Below are positions 1 through 12,499 of a DNA stretch of 61,574 bases, piece after piece. Below the pieces are notes generated by a model. It made no database searches. It was not told the origin of the DNA and saw only the letters and a program-made list of their open reading frames with translations. Position 1 is the stretch's first letter. Each line of letters starts with the position of its first letter. The DNA is from Chara braunii (taxonomy: Eukaryota; Streptophyta; Charophyceae; Charales; Characeae). Both the position numbers and the translations under genes were made by a program. The stretch covers positions 3,187,779 to 3,249,352 of the forward strand of contig BFEA01000091.1 of assembly GCA_003427395.1 (NCBI GenBank), read 5' to 3'.

Positions 1-25
1 GAGGTTGCGGCAGAGGGAGAGAGAC

Positions 26-113
26 GAATAGAACTAGTACGGCAGCGTGGGATGTTCTCTCGACTATCTGAATAGAACTAGTACTGCAGCGTGGGCTGTT
101 CGCTCGGCTATCC
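26..113. repeat. 44-bp tandem duplication
   Basis: Two adjacent copies of a 44-bp unit start at 26 and 70, each opening with GAATAGAACTAGTAC and continuing through GCAGCGTGGG to CTATC. They differ at only a few positions. No coding function is visible. Confidence 0.8.
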
Positions 114-185
114 GTCAGTCTGCTCCTCCAGTGCTGGCGATTTCCCAGGTGACCGACCACTGTACATTATAGAGTGTTGGTTGCT

Positions 186-235
186 TTCTCTCACCCCCCC
201 CCCCCCCCCCCGCCCCCCCTTTTTTTTTCTGTTTT
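186..235. repeat. Homopolymer C then T tract
   Basis: An almost pure run of C is followed directly by a T-rich run. Open frames across it encode only proline and phenylalanine repeats and are not genes. Its length may be unreliable in the assembly. Confidence 0.85.
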
Positions 236-519
236 TTGTTTCCTGTCGTCTGTTGCACACGGAAAGAGTAGTGAAGGTTACTCCTTGTATCTCTGTCATT
301 TATGTCTGCGACTGCTCTTTCATCATCGATCTATAATATAAAAACCTGCAATTATTGCTCTGTTCACGATTGTTGCTTGCTTTTGTTGTGTTGTTTCGGA
401 GATTGATTTGGTACAGGACAGCTAGTTTAAGTTATTGCCTTGATTGGCTTACTCCTGGTGAATACAGCTTCTACGCTGCAGCATGGGGCCTCAATGTCTT
501 CTCATCCCCCCAAAAAATC

Positions 520-860
520 GTACTCAAACACACAGTGCCACACACTCACGCTCACAAGCGCAAAAACACACCCACAAACACGCACCCACACAAAAGACAC
601 GCATGCACACACAAACACTCAGAAACACATGCAAATGCACAGTACTGAATGTGCGTCACGTGCACACGTGCGTACACGCACACGCGAACGGACATACACC
701 TGCACAAATGCAAACATAAACACACATCCAGCCCAAATGCACACGTGCACGAACACACACATGCCACACTTTCTCGATTTCCATCTCATTGCCTTCTGCC
801 TTTCCATCTTCCTGATTGGGGCACACCTGCGCACATACACACGCGCGATGCGACAGCATG
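520..860. repeat. Cryptic CA-rich simple repeat
   Basis: The plus strand is a degenerate run of CACA, CACG and CACTC words with few T residues. Short open frames on both strands (Thr/His-rich one way, Cys/Val-rich the other) follow from this composition and are not credible proteins. Confidence 0.8.
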
Positions 861-1025
861 CCAATATGGGGCATAACCTTTCTTGCCGGGCCACATTACC
901 TATACATAGTGGAAGATGAGCAGCAAACGATGCTAGAGTTGGAAGAGGAGAAGCAGTCAAGTTGGAAGCTGGGAACAATGGTTGGAGGGAGGGAGGGTAA
1001 GGCCGGGGAGGGTGGCAGAGAAAAT

Positions 1026-1049
1026 GGGGGGGGGGGGGGGGGGGGGGGG
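1026..1049. repeat. Poly-G run
   Basis: Twenty-four consecutive G residues sit in a purine-rich stretch (about 905-1160). The run could form a G-quadruplex. A Gly/Glu-rich open frame across it is a composition artefact. Confidence 0.85.
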
Positions 1050-1159
1050 AGGCAAGCGGAAGGATGGGAGGATGGACAAGGATGTGGCGATGAGAATGAG
1101 AAGAATGAGCAGCCGGAGGTTGAGGTGAAAGAAATGAGTTTAGAGGATGGGAACAGGAT

Positions 1160-1904
1160 CAGCCGTTGAGACTGCCGAGCAGTCTGTATGTCACTGAGGG
1201 ATTGCCGGTCTAAGGTGGATGATGTTTCTGCTCATCTATCCTTTCTTATTTGGCTCGGGGTGATGTTCTGATCTTGCTTCCAGATTGTCTCTCTTGTGCC
1301 TTGTTTAGATTTGCTGTGGATTGCTTTCTGTTTGTTTATTGTTTTGCCTTCGATTGTGATATGGGCATCCTTTGCTTTGCCTGCCATTGGTCGGTCTGTG
1401 GCTGAACAATTCACCGAGTTGTACCGGCGATTGTCGACTTGTGCCAAGCATCGGTTCATTAATATATAGACTTCTTTTCAGGATTGTCGTGTAGCTGGTA
1501 TGAATGTGATTGTGATTGGCTGGTTTAGTACTCCGATGCTTTTTACTGTTTCTCTTTTTCTTTCCCTTTCTTTTGTTTTTCACCTTCTCCTCGTTGGCGA
1601 TTCCAGTGTGGTACTCGTTGTTCCTTCTTTGACACCGTGACAGCATTAGACTCTACTTATACCATATCTCGATACCGGATGCCAGCATTTACTTATTCCG
1701 CTTTTGGCCAATTGAATTGACTGTCTATTTTTCTTCCTTTGTCAGAGGAGGTGGCGGTAGACAAATATGGCTCTTTCTGCTGTACTGCTTTTTGAAGTTT
1801 TTTTTTTCCTTTTTTTTTCCCTTTGTTAAAAATTTTACTGTCCTGTTCCAGTGTGTTGCATTTGTTTCTTCTGTGATACCTTTCACAGCGTTAAGTATTT
1901 TCGG

Positions 1905-1938
<34 letters not shown>

Positions 1939-3260
1939 GTCTTCTCTACAGACTTGGGTTCGTTTCTCCTTAGATCCCATTCACAGCACTTTGGTGTCCT
2001 GCTCATAGTCCTCTTATGGGATTACTATCTATCTACCACATATCAGTAGCGGATGACACCATTTATGTAGCCTGATTTCAGCCAAATGCAATTGGCTATA
2101 ATGTTTATTCGTCTGCCTTTGGAAGTTCAGGTGGTGGTAGCAGCAGGCTCTTCTTGCTGACATGTCATTACGACAGGACTGTTCTGCTTCTGAGGCTATA
2201 AGCAAGCAAGGTGGAAAACGAAAAGAGGAGGGTGTGCCTGCAAACGATGCAGACCTGCTTCTGCGGCCAAGCAAGAGGGAGATGGAAAAGAGGACATGGT
2301 GCCTGCAAACGTGTGTTTCATTTGCAGGATGTTTATAGCAGCTATCAATGAGCGTTCAGCTTGATACTTGCACTATTTTTATACCCAGCAATTAGCATTC
2401 AGCGATCGCTTTTCTTCTTTCTCACTCCGTCCTGTGATTGGATTTGCCCACTTTCCGCGTAATCAGATGATGTTGGTGGGCAAGTGCTTGGTGATGAATG
2501 CCCTAGTAGTCTTTCTTTGATGTGTGAACTTGTCAAGTTGTTGGACTGCTGATGGTGTGAACTTTCCGCGTAATCAGATTCCAGTCATTGCAAGAGGTGA
2601 TGGTGATGGTGATGGTGCTGCTGCTGCTGCTGGAATCATTTGGATGCTACTCCCACCGGAGCGTCAATTGAAGGACATGTTCGGGTGCGAATGGTACTTC
2701 GAACTTTTCTGCAGTGTTCAGGTGGAGAAGCGCTTTGGGCACGGGTTCACTGCACAGGCATATGATCGTTGAATGTAGGCCTAGGCAGGCATCATATTTT
2801 CTAAGATGCCTTCAGGATGTTGGTCACGTGGCGAGGTCCGTCCTCAGTTGGGCAGTTGTTGTTTTCGGGGGTTTATCTCACCCTGCCTTCATGTATACGA
2901 ATGAGCAAATATGTATATCATTTGAGAATATGTGGAGTTTCAAGTTGTTGTTTTGTCTTGTGTAGAGATTGAATCGATGAATTGCTCGTCTTTGGCTACA
3001 GGTACAGAAACTTTATCTTTTGTCTTTCATTTCATTTTGTTTTTTGTTTTATTTTATTTTGTTTTTTGTTTTATTTTGTTTTGTTTTATTTTAGTTTAGT
3101 TTTTAAGATTTTCTCCAGGCATGCAATACGTCCCTCCACCGAGAGAAGCCCCCTAGATAGCTATGCTTGCAGGGGTCCCCTGTATAGCCTGAGTAGTAGT
3201 GTGGGTAGGTAGTGAACGAGAATTATAAGGGAGAACTATCCTTTCCGTTTCTTTCTTTTC
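1160..3260. other. No gene recognised; T-rich degenerate repeats
   Basis: I see no coding region here. The block at 1640-1870 partly recurs at 1975-2170 (shared words CCTTTCACAGC / CATTCACAGC, GGTGTCCT, and GGTGGCGGTAG / GGTGGTGGTAG), suggesting an old duplication. There is a T run at 1911-1938, a GGTGAT / GCT trinucleotide patch at 2596-2632 and a TTTTG-rich stretch at 3020-3100. Confidence 0.5.
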
Positions 3261-3269
3261 GTAGGACAG

Positions 3270-3450
3270 AAAGCTCCACTCTATTGGTTGGTATCTGCAG
3301 CTGATGGAAACTGGGGCCCATGCTCCACTTGGGGAGGTTTGGCTCTGCTTTCGAGTTTTTTTGATTTTTTTTTTTAACCCCTGAGAGCTGCAATCTATTG
3401 GTTGGGATCTGCAGTGCAGAAAACCGGGGGTCGTGCTCCACTTGCCACTT
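3270..3450. repeat. About 113-bp degenerate tandem repeat, third partial copy near 4165
   Basis: The phrase CTATTGGTTGGTATCTGCAG near 3280 recurs near 3393 with one change, followed in each case by GTGCTCCACTTG or GCTCCACTTGGG. The tail CCACTTGGGGAGGTTT then TTTCGAGT recurs again at about 4180-4215. No protein is supported. Confidence 0.6.
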
Positions 3451-3824
3451 GGCAGAGGGTTTTTTTTTTTTTTTTTTCTCACCTGCGACCCAACCTGGCC
3501 AATTTTCTTCCTGTACCATGCACCCGACCGACCCAAGATTTTTAATTTCCACCTCAAGATGACCCCACCCACCTGAAATATTTTTTTGAAATTTCAGCCC
3601 TGTGCCTGCCATGCCTGCCACCCGAGAAAAGTCTCATCTGGACCCACCCGCACCCGTGAGAACATCGGTGTACCCGCCCGCACCCGAAACCTAAATTTTT
3701 GCCACCCACACCTGCTTGTTCCAATGCAGCCCTGTCCACGACGACAACAACAGTATCACCACCTCTTTACCGCCGCCCGTCAGTGTCATTCTGTCATGGT
3801 GTCGCCCAGCAGCAAGGCCAGGTA

Positions 3825-3923
3825 AATTGGCGGCGGGCTTTTGAATATGCCAAGTTAATTGGCGGCGGGCTTTTGAATATGATGCCAAGTTAATTGGCGG
3901 TGGGCTTTTGAATCTGCCGAGTT
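3825..3923. repeat. 32-35-bp minisatellite, three units
   Basis: Three tandem units start at 3825, 3857 and 3892. Each begins AATTGGCGG[C/T]GGGC, runs through TTTTGAAT and ends CAAGTT or CGAGTT. The second has a 3-bp insertion. It is noncoding. Confidence 0.9.
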
Positions 3924-3929
3924 TGCTAA

Positions 3930-6900
3930 CCGAGGCTTGAGTTCAAAGAGGTGACCTGGATCTATCAGCTGTGTGACCGAGGCCAACGCTTCACCCACCT
4001 GTCATCCACCCGCCGGGTGATCGAGAGCATTTGTCGACCTGCCCATGACCCAGAAATGCCCACTAGCGGCACGCGCCGATCACGCACCCAAGAAGGCATA
4101 GGTAGACGCAAACCCAACCCAATCACTTTGTGGGTCTTGTGGGGCAGGTGGGTGCGGCTGAGGGTACCCGGTGCCCAAATCTGCCACTTGGGGAGGTTTA
4201 CCTCTGTTTTCGAGTGTCTTTTTAGTTTGTTTGTTTTAAGGCAGTAGTGCCTTTGTCGTTTTGGGAAGTAGCGGGCCTCTGACTTTCAGGAGGCCAAGTT
4301 CTCGGGATGGTATGGCCAAAAATAAACTCGGAACCCCCGAAATACAATCAACTTGTCTCAAGTTCTAGGATGATATTCCCAGATGAAGGTACATGCCTAA
4401 AAGGGACAAGTACCACTATCAAAGTCAAATCGGTTCTCCTAATAGGGTCACATTCTCACATTATATCACGACGTACTTAAGTTTATATTCCAAGCCATAT
4501 GCTCAGCCTTCTCTTATCTTTAGCAGTCCATACATGTGCGAGGCTCACCCTCATATTCTAACCAATTTACCCTTCAGTAGACGCAAGAGTCTAAAAAATG
4601 CTTATCCAATCTAACCCGAGGCTCCTTATGATCCCATGTATACACACAATGTACTAAAAGCATGCATATGTATTTTCTAACCCACTCGGTATATGGTCAG
4701 GATCTTGCCAACTTAAAAGATGGAGTTGGGATCACACAATCAGTTAGCATGCTATCCTAACTCTCGTGTCCACGTGTATACAATTGGATTCATTAAAACA
4801 ATCCCAAGCAATCTAGGTTCAACCTCGGGCTTGAATACTTCCCAAGCCTAAGGGTTAGGGTTAATCACCTCCTCACGCTGCTATATTCTCTCTAACCTTA
4901 TCCCTCACCTGCCTTTCACATCCCTCGGTCAGTATATCCATTTTTCTCGTTCACACAACATCTTACACAGTTACCCTTGCTCTAACATTAAGGGTACTAT
5001 AAGCAATATACAACCCACCTAGGCAGACTGTGATCATGGCTACGAATGTCATTGACCTTGGCACTTGCACTGGATAGCGAGACAGTTATGTACGAGTTTA
5101 TGAGGGACGCATTTAGTAAATTATGGATGCACCTTCTATCGGCATACTACTGCTCGGACCGCATCCCAATTTTCAATTCTTTCATTTGGATCATGAGTGT
5201 TAGCATATGCGTTAACTACGTTGACCAGGTCCTAAGCCTTTGACTAGGGGGTAAAAAACTTTGGTCTGACTGCACCCTTGTTTGCCCCCCGAAATATTTT
5301 TTTACCAGAAATTTAGGCAGGATGACTCATGACGGGGCTGAAGGTAGTACAAACTTTTAGCACGCTTTACCTCTATATGGGTTTACCTGCTCTTCCCTCA
5401 CAGACTCTTCTTGTCCACTTCTTAATAGCTCCCTCAGTTATCCTCAAAGGCCTCGTAAGCAGGCTGCCATGTCCAAACGCTAATTCAATTCCATGCAAGA
5501 TCCAAAATGATGGTGGGGCATATAGGGTCACCCTCACGATCGTACAACCTTAATCATCATCAAATTCAGACTCGGTCCAGACGAAGATATTTTTGTCTAT
5601 TAACATGCTCCACCAGGAATGGCAAGAATACTTCTAGTCCATCCTCTTTTTTAACACGCAAGGTCATACTGGGATCTTCCTTAGCATAGGGCAGTCTGAG
5701 CTGCCTTTGCTCTAGTCTTTGGTTCTTCCCATAAAAAAAAAAGGTTCAGGATACGCCTTCCGTTACTATGCTGACAATCGTGTTTTACAGTCTCTATTCC
5801 TAAGGTCTTAGCTTCGTATTATCTTTTACTAAAATTTATCATTTTCAGTATTTATGACCACCCAACTGAAAAGGAATAATTATGGTAATATATCATGGTC
5901 ATAGTACACCCATAGATATCAAGATTCACAAAAAATTGCTCATGGCAATTGATATATTACCTTAGTAGTCGACATTAGCAATACTCATAACAATCAATAA
6001 GAATTATATACAACTACTCAGTTACCCGGAAGTATATATGAATACCTTACCTTGACTAAAATCAAGGCAAGTTTGTTCAGAGTACATACTCTTGGATACA
6101 ATAACAATAAAGAATATAACACTCTAACTCCCCAAGTTTGACGGAAGTATATTGCGGCGAGGAGCAGTGTAATCCATTTTAGAATAGATAACATCCCATA
6201 TCCCTGAGCCCCGCTCAAGGATCAAGCCTCATTGCTTTTTCCTCCAATTCCAACACTTGCTCTTTGCAGACCCTTTCGACAAAGTAAACAACCTTACCAT
6301 ACACGCTTCGAGATGTACTGTTTCGTCCTGTGCTGGTGAAGATACTTGACAAAACAATAGTTGGGGATTCACCCCTTACTTCTTTGTGGCATGTAGTAGT
6401 TGCTTCCCTTATAGGCCATGATCTGACAAGGTTCGAATACTTTCCTCCTTTTAAGTAGTATTGTAGTCATCTTATCAGGGGATACAACAACAACACCCCA
6501 CTATGGATCAGGAACATAGTTCCTTTGTGGGTCGCAGTGCTGCCTACAAGACAAAGTTATAACTTTTTCAAAGTCATTTCTCGGGGGAACAATAACATAG
6601 CATTGCACTCTTCCTTAAGATAGACCTTACGCAACTCTTTCTTAAGGTAGACCTTACGCATTGACCATTCTATGAGAAGAACCTTATCCCAAGGAAGTGG
6701 TCACTCCATTCACCTCTGAATGTGCATCAAACATGAATTTTGCACAATGCCCCTACTCTTTGAAGAGCAATCCAAATGCACAGACTTAATAGACAATCAT
6801 AAGTCGATAATTGGACTTGGAACGCTCATATAAATCTTTGCATACTGATAATTTCAAATACATGCTTTAGATGCATAGCCCATACGAGGTATTCCTGAAA

Positions 6901-8100
6901 AGGATAGTCATAAAATAATATCAAGCACACAACCTCACATAAATAGACACTAAAAAACCTTATTCAGATAAGTTCTAACATGTATGGGTGAGTTCGACAT
7001 ATAACTCGAGAGAAAATCCCCTCAGAAAGTTATTCTCAAGTCCTTAGTTCCAACTCATAGACTCAAGTGGATGGTCAAAACCTGGAAAAACTCAAACGAG
7101 GGTCTAACATCACCTACAACTTATTGCCCCATCAAATGTAAGCAAAATAGTCTAAGTGTTAGCCCCTTCACTTGTTATTCTTATTGCCCTTGGGATTAGA
7201 TCTCTCTCTCGCAGATGAGATACTATGTAGACCTACTACGTTCCGTAGTCGCTTTTAGTGAGGTTACAACACCGTATTCCTTGCACCCATTTGCCCCCTT
7301 ATACGTCTAGTTCAAACACATCACGAGGGGCAGATCTCACACTTCCATGACTATATAACTCGAACAACCGCTTAAAACCCAGACTCAAGGATACCCATCC
7401 ATGCTCATAAAGATTTTTAGCGTCCTTTAATCTAACTGTCCCCGAAGTCTCTCGATGACTTCTAACATAATGGGCTCCATTACTCGTCATCGACCTCACT
7501 CTAATGCAAAAGTACCAAGTTGCTCTCATAACCACTTAGAGAACTATTTTCACCATAATAGGTACCTTATAAGACCTACTTCCACAATGGACATTCTTAG
7601 TCATGTTGACGCCACCTCATCCTACCTTAGCCATATCAAACATGCAAAGCATCGTCCAAACCCGCCAACTATAAGGGTCAAGAGAGGCACCAACTCCAAC
7701 TTTCATCATACTAGTCAGAGCACGTGAGCACATAGTCAGAACGTCTACCTCTCGCGCCACCCTTACTACACTAGTCAAAAATAAACTCACACAATCAACT
7801 CTCTCTCGCTCTTTATCCAATATCATCAATCGATTAGTCATAAATCCCCAAAGAAACTTCTCATTTTGCCTATTTCTCACATTCCAATACCTGGATGTCG
7901 GCTTATTGCGAATTCGACAGGACAAGAGCATGCCGGAAAAGGACAAGTGAGGGGATATCGATCGCTAGCTCAAACCATCCAAGATGGTTGTTCGAGTTCA
8001 CTATTGTTTTACGACATAAACCTGGTTATGGTAAATCGAAGAATCTTTCGAAATTGCTCAACCCCCCAGACAATAGATAGCTCGCGACAACGGTAGGCAA
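3930..8100. other. No gene recognised
   Basis: This 4-kb stretch is AT-rich in its middle and has only short open frames broken by stops. If the minus-strand primer-binding-like site at 8101-8124 is real, this would be the internal region of that element, but I could not read gag or pol similarity on the minus strand. A local duplication of a unit of about 28 bp (CTTAAG[A/G]TAGACCTTACGCA) lies at 6609-6660. Confidence 0.5.
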
Positions 8101-8124
8101 CCGTTATCCTCGGCAACAGTGCCA
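8101..8124 (-). other. Candidate LTR-retrotransposon primer-binding site (tRNA-Asp-like)
   Basis: Read on the minus strand from 8124 downward, the sequence starts TGGCACTGTTGCCGAGG. That is close to the TGGCGCCGTTGCCGGGG form found after the 5' LTR of many plant elements. It lies 2 bp beyond the end of the family 1 repeat (GATA at 8127, the equivalent of the GACA end in other copies). The position fits a PBS, but the match is imperfect. Confidence 0.45.
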
Positions 8125-8126
8125 CC

Positions 8127-8530
8127 TATCAAGCGCATCGGTCCCCCGTCACGCAGGGCGGGATTCTCTCGACCGTGTCACGCAGGAGTTGGTCTCTTCC
8201 TCGTCGAGATACACATAGAGCTTTCGCAAGCCGCTCGGCCGAGTGCGTCAGCCATGCCTCTCGCAAACCCCTACGACAGGATAGCGCCAAGGCGAGGCAA
8301 GACTTACCTCCACCAGAGGGAGTTGTCACCTCCCTTCTGTGGGCGTATCCCCGTCGAGTTACCAGTCTACAATACAAAGGTTAATCAATTGCAATCGCAG
8401 AGGTGGATAGGGCGTTTCTCGTTCGTTGTAGCATAGGGGGTACGCGCGGTTTTACACCTCTAATCGACGCATTGGGGGGTTGAGGTCCTAAGCGCGATTC
8501 ATCGTCGGTCAACCAGGACGCACCCCACTA
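8127..8530 (-). repeat. Shared 3'-terminal LTR module, copy 1
   Basis: This GC-rich block of about 400 bp matches 12842-13330 (-), 28590-28989 (+), 31610-32004 (+), 43960-44438 (+) and 56886-57260 (-). In element orientation the order is: CCTAGTCAAC-like start, CGCGCGTACCCC, a CCACCTCTGCGATTGCA-like block, TAGCTCG..GGGGATATGCCC, GGTGACAAC, CCTATCCTGTCGTAGGGG, then GATGCGCT and the end. It is noncoding and rich in short self-complementary words. Confidence 0.7.
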
Positions 8531-8539
8531 CACCACATC

Positions 8540-9900
8540 ACCCACACACACGGAACGACACAAAACAAACAATACAACAACACTCTTAGTCCCTTCAGTA
8601 GCCATCACATAACCTTCCGATGTGGAAAATCGGATAGCCGATTCGCGTGAGACTCGTCCGCGGGTCTTTCGTTTTTTGAATGTTTTCACACATGTGGGAC
8701 CCATTCAAAAAGATTGTAGATATGATAATTATAGTAAAATATAATATCGACTCTGGTTCGGAACAGAAGAACTTCCCACATCAACTAGCAATGCATGCTT
8801 ATGCTCGACACTGAAGTGTCGGTTGACACGCGTCTTGAGGGGTTAATCTCTCGATGATAGGCAACCACCAAGTGCGGTTGAAAATCGCACCCTCCTCTAC
8901 ACCCTGTGGAGAGTGGGTGGTACACAAGTTCATACCTGTGTGGCAATGATTGTCTCTTATCGCCCTTGAGACCAGCTCCATCATCTAGGGCCTGGAGAGA
9001 AATCAAGGGGTTTGACTTTGACGGTTGCCACGGACTACAACGTCCAACTATATAAAAATTCTAAGAAGCAAAAGATAAAAGGGTATCTTCTTTTTTTCTC
9101 AAAACATAATTTGTTTAACCCTTACACACGGTCACAGTAGGTCGCGCGAGCACTGAAAGCATATGTATTTACATATATAGAGAGGGTTATAAATATGTGA
9201 AAAGACTTCTCACAATCACAGTATGACTCCTCTCAGCCATATATATGTATGTGATCGCAGACAGTCAAATTCAAAGTCCAAACCACCAAACATATATGCA
9301 ATCACATCAAAGATTCAACCAAAAATCCACGGACTACAAGAGGTCAACTTCAATCAATATTTGCGCTCACACCCCTCATTTTAGTCATACAAACCTCAAC
9401 CTTAGTGTACTCTCCCAGCAATAAAATACACAGTACGTTTGTTAAATGGTCATTTAAGAAAGTCCAGGCAAAAACACAATGAAACAATTCAAACCAAGGG
9501 GCTAAAGCCTTTAGGTTGAGTGGTCCGAGTGGATTGGAGTTGAATCGTAAACCAACGAATCAACAACGGACTTGTTATCAGTGATAGCAGAAGATGATCC
9601 TCATAAGATCAAGATGAAAGTAGTCCAAATCTTAAATCAGAACGATCAAATGAACCTGTACCACAAGACAGGTCAATGCCTAAGCTAAATCATCATTATA
9701 TAGGGAATAAATCTCCATAGCACATCCTTACTCAATGTTGCGTGCCAAGTAAATTTAAGTTTACCCCCGAGTCAGTGTCCAAAGAGAAGGCAGACCTTTG
9801 GCATAATCTCCCCCATAAGTGTTTTTTCATAATTTATACTAAGTTTACATATAAAAACTGAAACAATATCTAACTTTAAAAAGTCAAATTTTGTCTAACT
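8540..9900 (-). other. Family 1 copy A, middle-to-3' part
   Basis: No gene. On the minus strand it aligns with 27650-28580 and 30480-31600. The CACATACATATATATGG patch at 9227-9247 is the equivalent of the site that carries the hammerhead-type insertion in copy C, so this copy shows an unfilled state. Confidence 0.55.
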
Positions 9901-10983
9901 CTCTGAATGAGTAAAAATTTGATCAGCATTTCCTTTATAAAAGTAGACTTCCCAGATTTATACTAAGTCAGATAAGAACACAAAGTAAACTTGAGTTAAG
10001 CCAAGACAAAATTTAATCAACTCTTTAGATTTGTAGAAATTTCGGCAGCGCTTTCCGTAGAGAAAGTGTTTTTCCAAAATTTATACAAAGCTAAGTCTAA
10101 AAAGTTAGAATAACTTCCCAAAATCAAATTTTGCCTCATTTCCTGAATTAATAAAAACTTTGGCAACACTACTTTTAGAAAATGAGACTTTTCAGATTTT
10201 TACTAAGCCACACATAAATTTTAGGAAAACTAAATTTTGAAGACAAAATCTGACCAACTCCTTGGTTTTGTAGAAGTTTCGGCAGCGCTTCCCGTAGAGG
10301 AACTGACTTACCAAGATTTATGCAAAACCAAGTATAATAAATGATCCAAGAAAATACAGAATTTGACCTAAATAAAATAAACTTAGCTCAGAAAATATAG
10401 AATTGAACAAAACTCTTATGGCTCTAGCACGTGGTGAGCAACTAAAGCAACTACCTATCAAACTGGAATTCAGACTAGGTAGTGGTCTCACAAAGTCACA
10501 TGCAAGGTCAAACCACAAAGGTAAGTATTATCACCAACCCAAAGTCAACTTGGTCAAGCAACAGTTCATAGTCAGACTTTTCAGATTTTTACGAAGTCAT
10601 ACATAAATTTTAGACAAACTAAATTTTGAAAAGACAAAATTTGACTAACTCCTTGGTTTTGTAGAAATTTCGGGAGCGTTATCCGTAGAGGAAGTGGCGT
10701 ACCAAGATTTATGCAAAACCAAGTATAATAAATGATCCAAGAAAATACAGAATTTGACCTAAATAAAATAAACTTAGCTCAGAAAATGCAGAATTGAACA
10801 AAACTCTTATGGCTCTAGCACGTGGCGAGCAACTAAAGCAACTACCTATCAAATTGGAATTCAGACTAGGTAGTGATCTCACGAAGTCACATGCAAGGTC
10901 AAACCACAAAGGTAGGTACTCTCATCAACCCAAAGTTATCTTGGTCAAACAACAGTTCATAGTCTCTTAATGATTTATCCCTT
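9900..10983 (-). repeat. About 120-bp tandem repeat plus a 391-bp tandem duplication
   Basis: Units near 9907, 10030, 10148, 10267 and 10660 (plus-strand view) share GTAGAAATTTCGGCAGCGCT, then TTCCCGTAGAGGAAGTG, then CCAAGATTTATGCAAAACC. The CTTCC..GGAAG part can form a small hairpin. A larger duplication of period 391 covers about 10184-10573 and 10574-10965 at roughly 95% identity by eye. Two near-identical short open frames inside it result from the duplication and are not genes. Confidence 0.8.
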
Positions 10984-11740
10984 CTACCCAGCTTACATAA
11001 GGCGTAAAGTTAGACCACCCAATCTTATGGGAACGTGTCTAGCTCAGCCATATAATATACACAAACACAGGGCACTAGACTTTTTCTCTTCCTTGGGCAC
11101 ATGACTAGGTTAGTCAGCCTAGTCGTCCTGAACTGTTTAAGTATCCAAGTTATCTTTAATTATCTGCACTTAGTCTTTTAAGGTAGCATATGACTGAACC
11201 ATTTTGCTTAGAAACGATGTTCAGCCTGCTCAATCTTACTACAAGTTCACTCTTAATCCATACTCTCTTCAGTTGGTGATAATTTATAGTCAGACTATTC
11301 AATCTTAGGGAAAAATGTATGACTAGCCTGTTCATAAATAAATAAGTATAAGATATAAATAAATTTAACATTTTGGTTTCAGCATGTGCTTGGCTCCAGC
11401 CCAGACCACCCAATCTTTTGGGAACCTGTCTAATCCTTTGTCTGAATTTCCCCCTCGGAACAAAACCGAAAAGAGTCAGGGTCATTCAATCTTATGGAAT
11501 ATGTCAAACTCTCCTTCATAGCTAATAAAACATAAGAAAACTCAAAGAAGCAAGACAACTAAGCCATCCAATCTTATGGAAAAATGTTTGGTCCCTGAAA
11601 GTCAAACACAAGCAGCTCTCGCAAGTCAAAGCAACCAGACCACCCAATCTTATGGGAACTTGTCTGGTCCTTCAAGCAATCGAAAATAAACATAGCACTG
11701 GGCCCTCCAATCTTATAGAGACCTTCCCAGCCCTTAATTG
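10984..11740 (-). repeat. Hairpin array with conserved loop, copy A
   Basis: At least seven short inverted repeats surround the phrase CCAATCTTATGG, which is CCATAAGATTGG on the minus strand. Examples are 11012-11040 (AGAC/GTCT plus CCC/GGG), 11635-11667 (CCAGAC/GTCTGG plus CCC/GGG) and 11698-11730 (CTGGG/CCCAG). The outer stem letters change between hairpins while pairing is kept. It is the counterpart of the array at 25800-26850. Confidence 0.7.
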
Positions 11741-12499
11741 ACCCAACCAAACTCAAGCAGTACAACATTTCTCCCACCTTTCCTCCAACTACAAACCCGT
11801 TTCACAATCTGCTTTTAGTCAACACAACAAAGCTTAAACCGAGCTTACACAATCCTTCTTTGAGTTAAGTCTGGTTTGTCCTGAAAATCAAACTGAAAGT
11901 CAAAGTAGGGATGCAGACAATATACTCAGTCAACCATAGCAAGAAATACAGATACGGGTTATAACACGGTTTATAAAGGGAAAGCAATGATTACCTCTCA
12001 GTTCCGTGCCCCCAAAACCCCTTATGAGTTTCGGCAGAGCTCCCACAATCGGTGGGTTGACTCCCCACAAAGTCTTGTTGCGGTCCTACGAGTTGCAATC
12101 CCACATACCGCCTTCCTCTCAGAACAAGACTAGCCTTACAATAAGGACAAAAGGAGGGATTTCAGACTCTAGAGATACAGGAGGGGGACAAACTCAACTG
12201 CCGGGAGAGGGCCTTGAAACCGCCATACACCTGAAAGTCCCGCAATGATGACCAAAACGCAATGGCTTGGTTAAACTACCGTCAAATGTAGAACAACAAC
12301 ACCCTAGCAATCCTTCAAAAATACAGCGGTAGCCCCGTTATAGACCGTGATTGCCTCCTTGGATCGTATCCCTTGATAAAAACGTTGTTACGCAGCTTTT
12401 AGAAAGCCACGCCCGAATATTGCACACCCCCGTGCTCTACTCTAGTCGCAAAACGGGAATGGCACGAGTTCAGTACAAAAAGGCATTACTCGTAGTCGT

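Noticed and set aside
10318-10909. Two near-identical 66-codon minus-strand frames as a duplicated small gene
   Set aside because: They lie within the 391-bp tandem duplication inside a noncoding repeat, and the frame is not kept in related repeat copies.
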